Part shown: in pieces, positions 52,397 through 62,688 of the stretch
Numbering within the stretch: the first letter of the stretch is position 1
How the letters are laid out: every line of letters begins with the position of its first letter
NCBI GenBank assembly: GCA_003327455.1
Contig: QOQU01000009.1
Span: forward strand, 80,990-144,989
Reading direction: 5' to 3'
Source of the DNA: Anaerolineae bacterium
GTDB lineage: Bacteria > Chloroflexota > Anaerolineae > Anaerolineales > UBA4823
Length of the DNA: 64,000 nucleotides
Position numbers and translations under genes: made by a program
The notes under the pieces: generated by a model
The model's database searches: none
The model's input: only the letters and a program-made list of their open reading frames with translations
Told to the model about the DNA's origin: nothing

Positions 52397-53428
52397 ATGA
52401 CCAGATTTCTGATTGTTGGGTTAGGCTCAATAGGACGGCGTCATTTACGCAATTTACTCGCTTTAGGACAAAGCGATATCGTGCTTTGTCGGAGTGGGAA
52501 AAGTAATTTACCCGCAGATGAACTGAGTTCTTTCCCTACGGAAACAGATCTCAAGACGGCTTTGATTCGGTATCGTCCTCAGGCGGTGATTGTCTCCAAC
52601 CCTACTGCGCTTCATCTGCCGGTTGCTTTAGAAGCAGCTAAGGCAGGCTGTCACCTGTTGATTGAGAAGCCAGTTTCGCATCAGATGGAAGGCATAGAAG
52701 AACTACAAAACATTGTAGAAAAAGAGGGCGTTCAAGTTCTGGTGGGGTATCAGTTTCGTTTTCACCCTTCTATTCGGTACATCCGCCAGATTCTTGGAGA
52801 AGGGAGCATAGGGCGGCCTCTCTGGGCTCGAGCCCACTGGGGGGAATATCTGCCTGATTGGCACCCCTGGGAGGATTATCGACTCGGTTATAGCGCCCGT
52901 AAGGACTTGGGAGGAGGAGTCCTGCTCACGCTTTGTCATCCTTTCGATTATCTTCTATGGTTATTTGGAAAACCTCTCGGCGTCCTGGCTTATAAAGGCA
53001 CCTTGGGTGAATTGAACATCGATGTCGAAGATCTGGCAGAAGTGATTTTGCAGTATAATCTTCCTTTCGTGGCTAGCGTTCATCTAGACTACCTGCAGCG
53101 TCCTCCCTCTCATTCTCTCTCCATCGGCGGGACGCACGGTAGCATCGAGTGGAATTACGCCAGTGGCGAGGTGCGAATTTATCGGCTGGACAACCAGAGT
53201 TCGGGAAAACCCTCTCAACCACAAATTTTCTCCTTGCCACATGCTTTCGAGCGCAATGAGATGTTTCTGGCGGAGATGCGCCATTTTCTTGATGTCATTG
53301 AGGGCAAATGTGCGCCAATCTGTACGCTAGAAGAGGGCATTGCCTCTTTGCAAATCGTCCTGGCTGCTCACCAGGCAGCTCACGAAGGGCGGCAAGTTAT
53401 TCTTTCAAATGCCTTTACCCCCTCTTAG
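52397..53428 (+). CDS. Gfo/Idh/MocA-family oxidoreductase
   Basis: Product of 343 residues. The N-terminal Rossmann fold (FLIVGLGSIGRRHLRNLLALG) and EKPVSHQMEGIEEL lysine motif, followed by the alpha/beta domain starting around VGYQFRFHPSIRY, fit the Gfo/Idh/MocA family, which oxidises or reduces sugars, sugar-nucleotides or inositols with NAD(P). It lies between a sulfotransferase and the sat-cysC gene, so a sugar-modifying step is probable. No known substrate motif stands out. Confidence 0.83.
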   Translation: MTRFLIVGLGSIGRRHLRNLLALGQSDIVLCRSGKSNLPADELSSFPTETDLKTALIRYRPQAVIVSNPTALHLPVALEAAKAGCHLLIEKPVSHQMEGIEELQNIVEKEGVQVLVGYQFRFHPSIRYIRQILGEGSIGRPLWARAHWGEYLPDWHPWEDYRLGYSARKDLGGGVLLTLCHPFDYLLWLFGKPLGVLAYKGTLGELNIDVEDLAEVILQYNLPFVASVHLDYLQRPPSHSLSIGGTHGSIEWNYASGEVRIYRLDNQSSGKPSQPQIFSLPHAFERNEMFLAEMRHFLDVIEGKCAPICTLEEGIASLQIVLAAHQAAHEGRQVILSNAFTPS

Positions 53429-53448
53429 AGGGAGAAACAATCTTATGA

Positions 53449-55266
<1,818 letters not shown>

Positions 55267-55276
55267 TCATCGCACG

Positions 55277-55308
55277 GTGGGGCAGCACTCAGGAGTTGCC
55301 CCACTTTT
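55277..55308 (+). terminator. Intrinsic terminator after the sat-cysC gene
   Basis: GTGGGGCA pairs with TGCCCCAC (8 bp) across a 12-nt loop that can form a further small helix; TTTT follows. It closes the main polysaccharide operon. Confidence 0.75.
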
Positions 55309-55403
55309 CACGAATAGAGCAGTTATCTGAGCCAGGCTTTTCTTCCGTTAATCTGTAAACCGGTATCTTGCCTTATCCTTCCTGCCTGAAGGGAATGCCA
55401 GCG

Positions 55404-56147
55404 ATGCGTGTCGCCCTGATCCCTCTGCGAACTGTGCCTCGTCAGCCGGCGACCAACCTTGGGCGGCTGGTTGAGATTCTCGCCCAATTCGAAGAGCAAC
55501 CCGTCGATCTCATCTGTCTGCCTGAGTGCACCCTCACGGGCTATCTTTACACAGAGAGCGATTTGGCGACCTTTGCCGAACCCATTCCCGGACCGACCAC
55601 CGAAAAGATGGGGCAACTGGCGCGCCGCTTGCGAAGCTACCTCTGTTTTGGGATGTTGGAACGTCAGACCAGCGGCTTTTATAACACCGCTATCCTGCTG
55701 GATCCGCAGGGGCAAATTCGCCTGCAGCACCGGAAAATCGTCGAAAGCCCGCCGTTTCTGTGCGGCAAGAAGGTGCTGTGCGCCCAAACGGAATGGGGGC
55801 GGATGGGGCTGTTGATTTGCGGGGACCTTTTTTCCGAGCAGCTTGTCGCCCAGGTCAGCGGTTGTGCGGACCTGTTGCTGGTGCCGATGGCGCGTAGTTT
55901 CGAGGGGCGCTCACCCGACTTCGAGCGCTGGGTGAACGAAGAGCGAGATGCCTATCTCGAGGCGGTGAGCAAAGCCCGCGTTCTCACGCTGCTGGTCAAC
56001 GCGTTTGAGGAAGATGGCGAAGAAGCTGCCTTTGGAGGAGCGATGGTGATTTCGCCTCAGGGGACCTTGCTAGCCGAATCGCCGCATGGCAGTGACCAGA
56101 TTCTGGTGTGGGAAAGCGCTCCAGGGGATGAGAAGATTAGCGGTTGA
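55404..56147 (+). CDS. Carbon-nitrogen hydrolase (nitrilase superfamily)
   Basis: Product of 247 residues from the ATG at 55404. The Glu-Lys-Cys catalytic triad is visible: DLICLPECTLTGYL (Glu), LQHRKIVES (Lys) and LLICGDLF (Cys). Members hydrolyse amides, ureas or nitriles; subtype cannot be told. It follows the sat-cysC terminator and has no clear promoter of its own, and the next gene begins about 94 nt later. Link to the polysaccharide locus is uncertain: it could deacylate an intermediate, or it may simply be a neighbour. Confidence 0.8.
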   Translation: MRVALIPLRTVPRQPATNLGRLVEILAQFEEQPVDLICLPECTLTGYLYTESDLATFAEPIPGPTTEKMGQLARRLRSYLCFGMLERQTSGFYNTAILLDPQGQIRLQHRKIVESPPFLCGKKVLCAQTEWGRMGLLICGDLFSEQLVAQVSGCADLLLVPMARSFEGRSPDFERWVNEERDAYLEAVSKARVLTLLVNAFEEDGEEAAFGGAMVISPQGTLLAESPHGSDQILVWESAPGDEKISG

Positions 56148-56241
56148 TGAACCGGGAAAATCTTTTGTGGCTGGTACCAATTCCGTAGCGATGTCGTCAT
56201 CAAATCTGCGCTCAAGTCGAGTACCTCTAGGAGAATGAACG

Positions 56242-57057
56242 ATGTCGGTTGAGGATCTCTTTAGACTGGATGGACGGGTAGCGGTTGTAACCGGCGGAGC
56301 GGGTTTGCTGGGCGCCCAATTCTGCCGCACCTTAGCCGAAGCTGGCGCCGCCGTAGTGATTGCCGATCTCAATGAGCAGGCAGCTCGCTCTATCGAGCAA
56401 GCGCTGAGCGAGGATGGCCTGATCGTGCGTGCGGTGGCAGTGGATGTCACTTCCGCTGCTTCGGTGCATGAAATGGTGCAAACCACCCTGAAACTCTTTG
56501 CCCGTCTCGATATTTTAGTGAACAGCGCGGCTCTGGATCCAAAATTTGACCCGCAGCACGGCGGTCATGAGCAGGGTTTCGAGCATTACCCATTAGAAGC
56601 CTGGAATCAGGCTCTGGCGGTCAACCTGACGGGAGCTTTTCTCTGCTGTCAGGCTGTCATCCCGCCGATGCTCGAACAGGGCAGGGGGGTGATTGTCAAT
56701 CTCGCCTCGATTTACGCCCTAACCGCGCCAGATCAGCGCCTCTATCAACGGCCGGGCAAAGCGGTGCAATACAAGCCGGCCTACTATCCGGTCACCAAAG
56801 CAGGGGTTTTGGCTCTCACCGCCTATCTGGCAGCCTATTATGGGGAGAAAAATATCCGCGTCAACGCCCTGTCACCCGGTGGGGTTTATAATGGACATGA
56901 CGAGGATTTCGTGCGCGCCTACTCCGCCCGCACCATGTTGGGACGCATGGCGCGCAAGGAGGACCTGAACGGAGCCTTGCTCTTTTTAGCCAGCGATGCT
57001 TCGGCTTATATGACGGGAGCAAATTTAGTCGTGGATGGTGGCTGGAGCGCATGGTAG
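56242..57057 (+). CDS. Short-chain dehydrogenase/reductase
   Basis: Product of 271 residues. Classical SDR: VAVVTGGAGLLGAQFCRTLAEAG (TGxxxGxG), NSAALDP (NNAG-like), a serine in LASIYA, and YYPVTKAGV with Tyr-x3-Lys; the C-terminus GANLVVDGGWSAW is also typical. It is in one unit with a CMP-sugar cytidylyltransferase 31 nt downstream and the NeuB fusion, so a role in nonulosonate precursor reduction is possible, as in similar sialic-acid-like clusters. Cofactor and substrate unknown. Confidence 0.83.
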   Translation: MSVEDLFRLDGRVAVVTGGAGLLGAQFCRTLAEAGAAVVIADLNEQAARSIEQALSEDGLIVRAVAVDVTSAASVHEMVQTTLKLFARLDILVNSAALDPKFDPQHGGHEQGFEHYPLEAWNQALAVNLTGAFLCCQAVIPPMLEQGRGVIVNLASIYALTAPDQRLYQRPGKAVQYKPAYYPVTKAGVLALTAYLAAYYGEKNIRVNALSPGGVYNGHDEDFVRAYSARTMLGRMARKEDLNGALLFLASDASAYMTGANLVVDGGWSAW

Positions 57058-57088
57058 CAGTATCTTTCAGGATCGAGAGGGAGTGACA

Positions 57089-57859
57089 ATGGAAAAGCAG
57101 ACCGAAGTGTTAGCTTTGATCCCGGCGCGGGGCGGCTCGAAAAGTATCCCGCGCAAAAACATTCGTCCATTTTACGGTCATCCGCTGATTGCCTACAGCA
57201 TCGCCGCCGGTCTGGCAGCCGAGACGGTGACGCGGGTGATTGTCTCGACCGATGATGAGGAAATCGCTGCGCTTGCTCGCCAATATGGCGCCGAAGTGCC
57301 CTTCCTGCGCCCTGCCGAATACGCCCAGGATGACACACCCGACCTGCCGGTTTTCACACACGCCTTGCAGTGGTTAGCCGAGCATGAAAACTATCACCCG
57401 CAGATTGTGGTGCAATTGCGCCCTACCTCGCCGTTGCGCAAGGTCGAGCACATTGACCAGGCGGTTTACAGGCTCTTGCTGCAACCTGAAGCCGATTCGG
57501 TGCGGGCGGTGATCGAGCCCTTCCAGAACCCCTACAAGATGTGGAGAATTGACGCATCTGGATATTTGCGTCCTTTGTTGCAAACCGATTTGCCAGAAGC
57601 CTATAACCTGCCTCGCCAGGCTCTGCCGACCGTTTACTGGCAAACCGGCTATGTGGATGCAATTTGGAGCGATACGATCCTGGAAAAACGTTCGATGAGC
57701 GGTGAGCGAATTTTACCTCTGATCTTACCTCCCTCGGATTGGATTGATATTGACTCCGAAGAGGACTGGCAACGTGCCGAACGATTGTTGGCGAGCGGGG
57801 AGATCACCTGGCAAGAGCTGGGGTTTGAGCCCGATCGTTTTTTGCACTTGAACTGGTGA
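57089..57859 (+). CDS. neuA: Acylneuraminate cytidylyltransferase (NeuA/PseF/LegF-like)
   Basis: Product of 256 residues; start ATG 57089 follows GAGAGGGAG. The CMP-sugar synthetase pattern is clear: LALIPARGGSKSIPRKNIRPFYGHPLIAYSI, VIVSTDDEEIA, QLRPTSPLR and IDSEEDWQRAE. It activates a nonulosonic acid with CTP to the CMP-sugar used by glycosyltransferases. The fused NeuB homologue starts 124 nt downstream and should make its substrate. Which nonulosonate (legionaminic, pseudaminic or neuraminic type) cannot be read from the sequence. Confidence 0.88.
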   Translation: MEKQTEVLALIPARGGSKSIPRKNIRPFYGHPLIAYSIAAGLAAETVTRVIVSTDDEEIAALARQYGAEVPFLRPAEYAQDDTPDLPVFTHALQWLAEHENYHPQIVVQLRPTSPLRKVEHIDQAVYRLLLQPEADSVRAVIEPFQNPYKMWRIDASGYLRPLLQTDLPEAYNLPRQALPTVYWQTGYVDAIWSDTILEKRSMSGERILPLILPPSDWIDIDSEEDWQRAERLLASGEITWQELGFEPDRFLHLNW

Positions 57860-57983
57860 AGGGGAAACCTGGGTGGTTTTTACAAAGTTAATCGCCCTTC
57901 TCATACCTTAAGAAACCCTAACCCCCCGCGCTCAAGATTATCAGTACAATCTACTTTCAGAATATCTGTTTCAGGAGTCTCTT

Positions 57984-59891
57984 ATGCCTGTAATAAAAAT
58001 CGGAGATCGTCTGGTCGGAGATGGCCAGCCTACCTATATCATTGCTGAAATTGGGGTCAATCACAATGGCATTCTTGCCCTGGCGCTCAAGTTGATTGAC
58101 ATTGCTGCCGACGCCGGCGCCGACGCCGTGAAGTTCCAGAAGCGCAAGCTGGAGAAACTTTATGCCAAGAAATATCTCGAAAATGCCAACGCCGGCGAAA
58201 AGACCCTGCGCTATTTGCTGCCGATTCTGCAGCAGGTCGAATTGCCCGAACACGATTTTTACACCATCGTTGAACACTGCCAGAAACGGAACATCACCTT
58301 CCTCTGTTCGGCGTTCGACCCGGAGAGCGCCGACTTTTTAGAAACCCTGGGGGTGCCGGCTTACAAGGTTGCCTCCGCCGATTTGACCAATCTGCCCCTG
58401 CTGGATCATCTGGCAGCCAAAGGAAAGCCGTTGATCCTCTCGACCGGTATGTCGCGCATGGAAGAGGTGGAGTTTACGGTGAATTTCCTCAAGCAGCGGA
58501 ACGTTGAATTTGCCCTGTTACACTGCAACAGCACCTACCCGGCCGCCTTCGAGGACATCAACCTGCGCTTTATGGACCAACTGCGCCGCTTTGGCGTGCC
58601 GGTCGGCTATTCGGGACATGAGCGCGGCATCGCCGTCTCGACGGTGGCGGCTGCGCTGGGCGCCTCCATCATCGAGCGCCACCTCACCCTCGACCGGACA
58701 ATGGATGGTCCCGACCATGCCGCCAGTCTGGAGCCGCAGGGCTTCAAGAAAATGGTGCGCGATATCCGGCAGGTGGCGCTGGCGCTTGGCACCGGCGAAG
58801 AAAAATTCTTTTCGCGGGGTGAGATTCTCAATCGCGAGGTGCTGGGGAAGAGTCTGGTGGCTGCCAGACGGATCGAGGTCGGCGAGGTCATCACTCGCGA
58901 CAAAATTGCCGTCAAAGGTCCAGCGCTGGGTCTATCGCCCCAGTACTACGAACAGTTGCTGGGCAGGGTGGCAGAGCGGGTGATCGAAGAGGACGAGCCA
59001 TTCCTGGAGCGCGATCTGGGCATCAAAATCGAGTTGGACGCCAGCCATACCCTGCCGATGGATTACGGTTTTACGGTGCGCTTTCGCGATTCGCACGAGT
59101 TGCTGGCCTACCAGCCGCGCATGTTGGAATACCATTTCACCGATCAAGACCTGGAGGAGCACTATCCGGGCGGCGATTACGAATTGAAACTGGTGGTGCA
59201 TGCCCCTGAATTTTGGGATCGCACCCTGGTTGATCTGTGCTCACGCGATGAATGGCAACGCAAAGGCTCGGTGGAACTGGTGCAGAAGACCATTCGCCTC
59301 ACCCGCGAGATGGCGCCGCACTTTGTCGGCACGCCGAAGGTGGTCGTCCACCCCGGTGCGATGAGCCTCGACCACCCTATCCGCGAGAAGCAGGCCCTGT
59401 ACGATAATCTGCGGCGCTCGTTGGAAGAGATCGACTTTGAAGGGGTAGAGCTTTTGCTGGAGAATTTGCCGCCTCATCCGTGGTATTTCGGCGGGCAGTG
59501 GCTCACCAACGCTTTTATGGACGCCTATGAGATTCGCGAGTTCATCGAACCGTTGGGCTTGAAAATCTGCTTCGATACCTCGCACAGCAAGCTGTACTGC
59601 AACTATGCCCATGTGGATTTCTTCGATCAGGTGCGCGTTTTGTTGCCGTATATCGGTCACCTGCATCTCTCGGATGCCTCGGGCCTGGACGGAGAGGGAT
59701 TGCAGATCGGGGAAGGAACGATCGATTGGGTGCACTTCTTCCAGGTGATCGGAGACTATCACGGCACGATGATCCCCGAAATCTGGCGTGGACATCAACG
59801 GCAGGGAGAAGGTTTCCTGATCGCCATTCAGCGCCTGTCGGAGGCGTACTTCAAAGCGCGCCAGATGCAGGGCGAAGCAGCGAAGGGCTGA
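57984..59891 (+). CDS. NeuB-type nonulosonate synthase fused to a sugar-phosphate-isomerase-like TIM barrel
   Basis: Product of 635 residues. Residues 1-~285 form the NeuB TIM barrel (YIIAEIGVNHNGILALALKL, AVKFQKRKLEKLY, KVASADLTNLPLL, LLHCNSTYPA, GYSGHERG), ~285-350 the SAF/antifreeze-like lid (GKSLVAARRIEVGEVITRDKI). The last ~270 resemble the AP endonuclease 2 / xylose isomerase-like TIM barrel: VVVHPGAM, VELLLENLPPH, CFDTSHSKL, HLHLSDASGLDGEGL. The normal NeuB length is about 340, so this is a true fusion. It may combine condensation with epimerisation or isomerisation of the precursor. AGGAG precedes the ATG; a TACAAT box is at 57945-57950. Confidence 0.85.
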   Translation: MPVIKIGDRLVGDGQPTYIIAEIGVNHNGILALALKLIDIAADAGADAVKFQKRKLEKLYAKKYLENANAGEKTLRYLLPILQQVELPEHDFYTIVEHCQKRNITFLCSAFDPESADFLETLGVPAYKVASADLTNLPLLDHLAAKGKPLILSTGMSRMEEVEFTVNFLKQRNVEFALLHCNSTYPAAFEDINLRFMDQLRRFGVPVGYSGHERGIAVSTVAAALGASIIERHLTLDRTMDGPDHAASLEPQGFKKMVRDIRQVALALGTGEEKFFSRGEILNREVLGKSLVAARRIEVGEVITRDKIAVKGPALGLSPQYYEQLLGRVAERVIEEDEPFLERDLGIKIELDASHTLPMDYGFTVRFRDSHELLAYQPRMLEYHFTDQDLEEHYPGGDYELKLVVHAPEFWDRTLVDLCSRDEWQRKGSVELVQKTIRLTREMAPHFVGTPKVVVHPGAMSLDHPIREKQALYDNLRRSLEEIDFEGVELLLENLPPHPWYFGGQWLTNAFMDAYEIREFIEPLGLKICFDTSHSKLYCNYAHVDFFDQVRVLLPYIGHLHLSDASGLDGEGLQIGEGTIDWVHFFQVIGDYHGTMIPEIWRGHQRQGEGFLIAIQRLSEAYFKARQMQGEAAKG

Positions 59892-60517
59892 CGCCCTGCT
59901 CAGGGAGGAACAAGACCGTAACACAGCTTTTCAAGCTTTGCCTGGGGGGCAAGCAGAGAATTTCTCCTCGCAACTTAGCCTTTCAACCATTGCCTGCGGA
60001 GCAGGGGGTCAGATCGCTTGGGTGACGCGGCTGCATTCCGAGCGGTCATCCAGGTTTTATCGCATCGGGCAGGCAATCCCCTGAGTGCTTAAAAATAGAG
60101 GTACAAGAATAGCGCACACCTGCCTGGTTTGAGCGCAGGTGGAGACCCGCCATTCCTGAAAAAGGATGGCAAGGGCAAGCAAAGAATTTGGGGGCATTTC
60201 ACATGGCAGGGGGAAAAGTGTAAGACGACGCATCCACTCCGCACAGTTTTTTTAGTAAAGTGGAAATTCTGTTTGAGACAGCGGGCTTCACGCAGTTGCA
60301 GGGAGCTTTTTGACCCTACGTTCCAGACGCGCTTGACATCTATAGAGATATTGGCTATGCTTCAATTGTAATAAGGCGGCTTTTGATGTTTCGGCAGACG
60401 GGTACACAAGGATTGTGCTGTTTTTGACAATTGCCAGAGGTAAGCGGGTATCAAAAGGTGATCTATCCAAACAATAGTTTGCTAGCTGAGTGCAATAGAA
60501 TGCTTGAAGAGACGAAA
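59892..60517 (+). other. Intergenic region between glycan locus and defence island
   Basis: No convincing gene is present; small frames lack ribosome-binding sites and family features. A short sequence similar to GGGCAAGCA(G/A)AGAATTT occurs twice (about 59949 and 60175), and an ACCTGC/GCAGGT inverted repeat is near 60118. At 60333-60361 lies a promoter for the TIR gene. Confidence 0.45.
60333..60361 (+). promoter_or_regulatory. Promoter of the TIR-domain gene
   Basis: TTGACA, a 17-nt spacer and TATGCT, with a predicted start near 60368, about 150 nt before the TIR start codon. Confidence 0.55.
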
Positions 60518-61369
60518 ATGAAACAAGAACGGTTTGACGTGGCTTTTTCGTACAGCAGTAAAGATAAATGGATTGCAAATGATTTATACTATCTCCTATC
60601 AGAAGTAGGACTCTCGGTATATTTTTCACAAGAATTACCAGACTTTACACACGGTGGGTTTCTCAGACAGGAATTAGCAAAAATTTACAACAATTCAATC
60701 TTAAATGTTATCTTCTGGTCAAAATCCTATGATGAACAAGAAAGAGACTCAATTATTATGCTGGAGAGAAATATTCTTTGGAATAGACATATAGGTAACA
60801 ATGAACTCTCGACATTATATCTTTTGATCCTTGATGACTCCGTTCCTGACAAAGACTTTTCGCTTTGTGTATATCACAATATAAGAGATGTGGGCCTTAT
60901 AAAGACTAGAATTTTTATCCTTTCAAGGTTACGAGAGTGCTGGAAGTCGCCTAGATCTAGTAGCAGAGAATATCATCATCCACCTGGAACAGAGAAACAA
61001 CGTGGCAATTTGACGCCCTGTAAATTTATAATTGATAAGAACTATAAAAATGATAGTTTGCATAGATGGGAAGTGCTTGGTGATGTTGAAGTCAAGGTAT
61101 TGAATCGAAAAGTCAATAATTTTTTTCATGTTTACTTAATTCCTGGGTGGAAGCCCCCAATTTTCTTAAGTAACTCACTAATTCTGAAGTCAGATAAAGA
61201 AAGCCTACAAATTAAGAAACGGGCTACGGATATGTTTATTAGAACCAATCATGGAGCCGAATTATCTGGAGTGCTGTTTGATATAGATAAGGATGGTATT
61301 CGCTTGCCTCATGTATATTGCTCAGATTATGACGAATTTCTATCTGATAATTGGGAGAAGTTCTGTTAA
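60518..61369 (+). CDS. TIR-domain protein, probable defence effector
   Basis: Product of 283 residues from ATG 60518 (GAAGAGA upstream; ATG 60500 is in frame). The first ~140 residues match a bacterial TIR domain: FDVAFSYSSKDKWIANDLYYLL, GLSVYFSQ, ILNVIFWSKSY, and IMLERN, where the Glu is the candidate catalytic residue for NAD+ cleavage. The C-terminal half, rich in Asn, Lys and Ile, is unassigned. Base use is visibly AT-richer than the glycan genes, a sign of transfer. It lies beside a DndC-like and a HerA-like gene, so anti-phage defence is plausible; whether it works with them is unknown. Confidence 0.75.
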   Translation: MKQERFDVAFSYSSKDKWIANDLYYLLSEVGLSVYFSQELPDFTHGGFLRQELAKIYNNSILNVIFWSKSYDEQERDSIIMLERNILWNRHIGNNELSTLYLLILDDSVPDKDFSLCVYHNIRDVGLIKTRIFILSRLRECWKSPRSSSREYHHPPGTEKQRGNLTPCKFIIDKNYKNDSLHRWEVLGDVEVKVLNRKVNNFFHVYLIPGWKPPIFLSNSLILKSDKESLQIKKRATDMFIRTNHGAELSGVLFDIDKDGIRLPHVYCSDYDEFLSDNWEKFC

Positions 61370-61560
61370 TTAGGAATGCTAGCCAACACCGTTTCCAGCG
61401 GGGGGCGGGGTCGTTGTGCCGCCCAAAGGAATTCAATGCAATAAGCGGGTTCTGGGCTTTGGCTTTTTTCGGTAAAATCCACTCTGCCCACCGCTTAGAT
61501 CACCCATTAACCCGATGTCATTGGTATGGGACGAGTGGAAGCTAATACGTAATGAGTAAA

Positions 61561-61589
61561 TTGACAGCACAAACTCCGACAGAAGTAAT
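61561..61589 (+). promoter_or_regulatory. Possible promoter of the DndC-like operon
   Basis: TTGACA at 61561-61566, a 17-nt spacer and AGTAAT. The -10 is moderate (four of six). It precedes AAGGAGG and a TTG start. Confidence 0.4.
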
Positions 61590-61614
61590 GCGGGCGTTCT
61601 AAGGAGGCAAAATC

Positions 61615-62676
61615 TTGAATCTTCAAACCATCGATGGGATAGATCTTAGAATACTAGAACAATATGAGGAGAAAACATGTGCAACTGGTTTTCTCCTGCG
61701 GTTCAATGTATCTAAAACTGCACTAAAGAGAATAGCTAAAGCCTACAATCATTGGATTATCACATTCTCTGGAGGAAAGGACTCGACCACCACACTGATC
61801 ACGGCACTGGAGACAGCGTTGGAACTTGGAGATGAAATAGAACGTCTCGATGTTGTATATGCTGACACTAGGGTGGAAATTCCAGTTATGCAACAATACG
61901 CATTGACTTTTGTGCAATTCCTTCAAAAGTTTGATAGAGTCCGAAGCTTGCCGCTGCATTGTCATGTGGTTTATCCTACTACAGAAGAAAGTTTCTGGGT
62001 GTGTTTGCTCGGTAAAGGGTATCCGCCTCCACATCAACGATTCCGATGGTGTACTCGGCGGCTGAAAATAGAGCCTGTAGAGCATGCCCTAAAGTCATTT
62101 GTTCGACCCGACAGAACAGCGATTCTCACCGGGGTGAGGTTTGGTGAATCTCAAGCAAGAGACGCAGGGCTTTATCAATCATGTAGGCGAGGGGGTGAAT
62201 GCGGCCAGGGCGTATGGTTCGAGTACAGTTCTCGACTTCAAGCAGCATATGTAGCTCCTATAGTTGATTGGAAGGAATGTGATGTCTGGGATTTCCTGAA
62301 TTTTTACGCACCCATATTAGGATACCCCACCGATCATCTCGAAGGAATCCTCTATAACGGTCGTGAGACCCGTTTTGGGTGCTGGATGTGTACGGTGGTA
62401 AAACAAGACAAGGCTATGATGAAAATCACTTCATTGCCGGAATGGTCTCATCTAAAACCCCTGCTTGATTTTCGTCAACGTGTCAAAGAACTTACAGCTC
62501 ATATCGACTCACGAGTTCTGCGTCCGAATGGGAAACCAGGACGATTAACTTTACAAGTGCGCAAGCAGTTGTTGGGAGAGTTAATAGATTTGCAAGAAAA
62601 GCTCGGGATGTCCCTTATCTCAGATGAAGAAGTAAAGGCAATTAACCTGCTTTGGTGTAATGGAAAATACTCATAG
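61615..62676 (+). CDS. DndC-like PAPS-reductase-family protein (ATP pyrophosphatase, FeS cluster)
   Basis: Product of 353 residues; TTG start at 61615 with an ideal AAGGAGG 7 nt upstream. The PP-loop TFSGGKDSTTTL (residues 52-57 core) and RFRWCTRRLKIEP, GVRFGESQARD and RFGCWMCTVVKQDKAM follow the pattern of DndC, which in DNA phosphorothioation uses ATP and sulfur. Cys190, Cys196, Cys256 and Cys259 are candidates for the [4Fe-4S] ligands known in DndC. Other PAPS-reductase-like genes occur in type 4 BREX and similar defence systems. DndA, B, D, E are not seen in this window; the adjacent gene is HerA-like. Stop overlaps the next ribosome-binding site. Confidence 0.78.
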   Translation: MNLQTIDGIDLRILEQYEEKTCATGFLLRFNVSKTALKRIAKAYNHWIITFSGGKDSTTTLITALETALELGDEIERLDVVYADTRVEIPVMQQYALTFVQFLQKFDRVRSLPLHCHVVYPTTEESFWVCLLGKGYPPPHQRFRWCTRRLKIEPVEHALKSFVRPDRTAILTGVRFGESQARDAGLYQSCRRGGECGQGVWFEYSSRLQAAYVAPIVDWKECDVWDFLNFYAPILGYPTDHLEGILYNGRETRFGCWMCTVVKQDKAMMKITSLPEWSHLKPLLDFRQRVKELTAHIDSRVLRPNGKPGRLTLQVRKQLLGELIDLQEKLGMSLISDEEVKAINLLWCNGKYS

Positions 62677-62688
62677 GAGGTGACTGTC

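Noticed and set aside
60129..60371. 80-residue reading frame in the 59.9-60.5 kb gap
   Set aside because: No ribosome-binding site, odd composition, no family features, and it runs over the TIR promoter.
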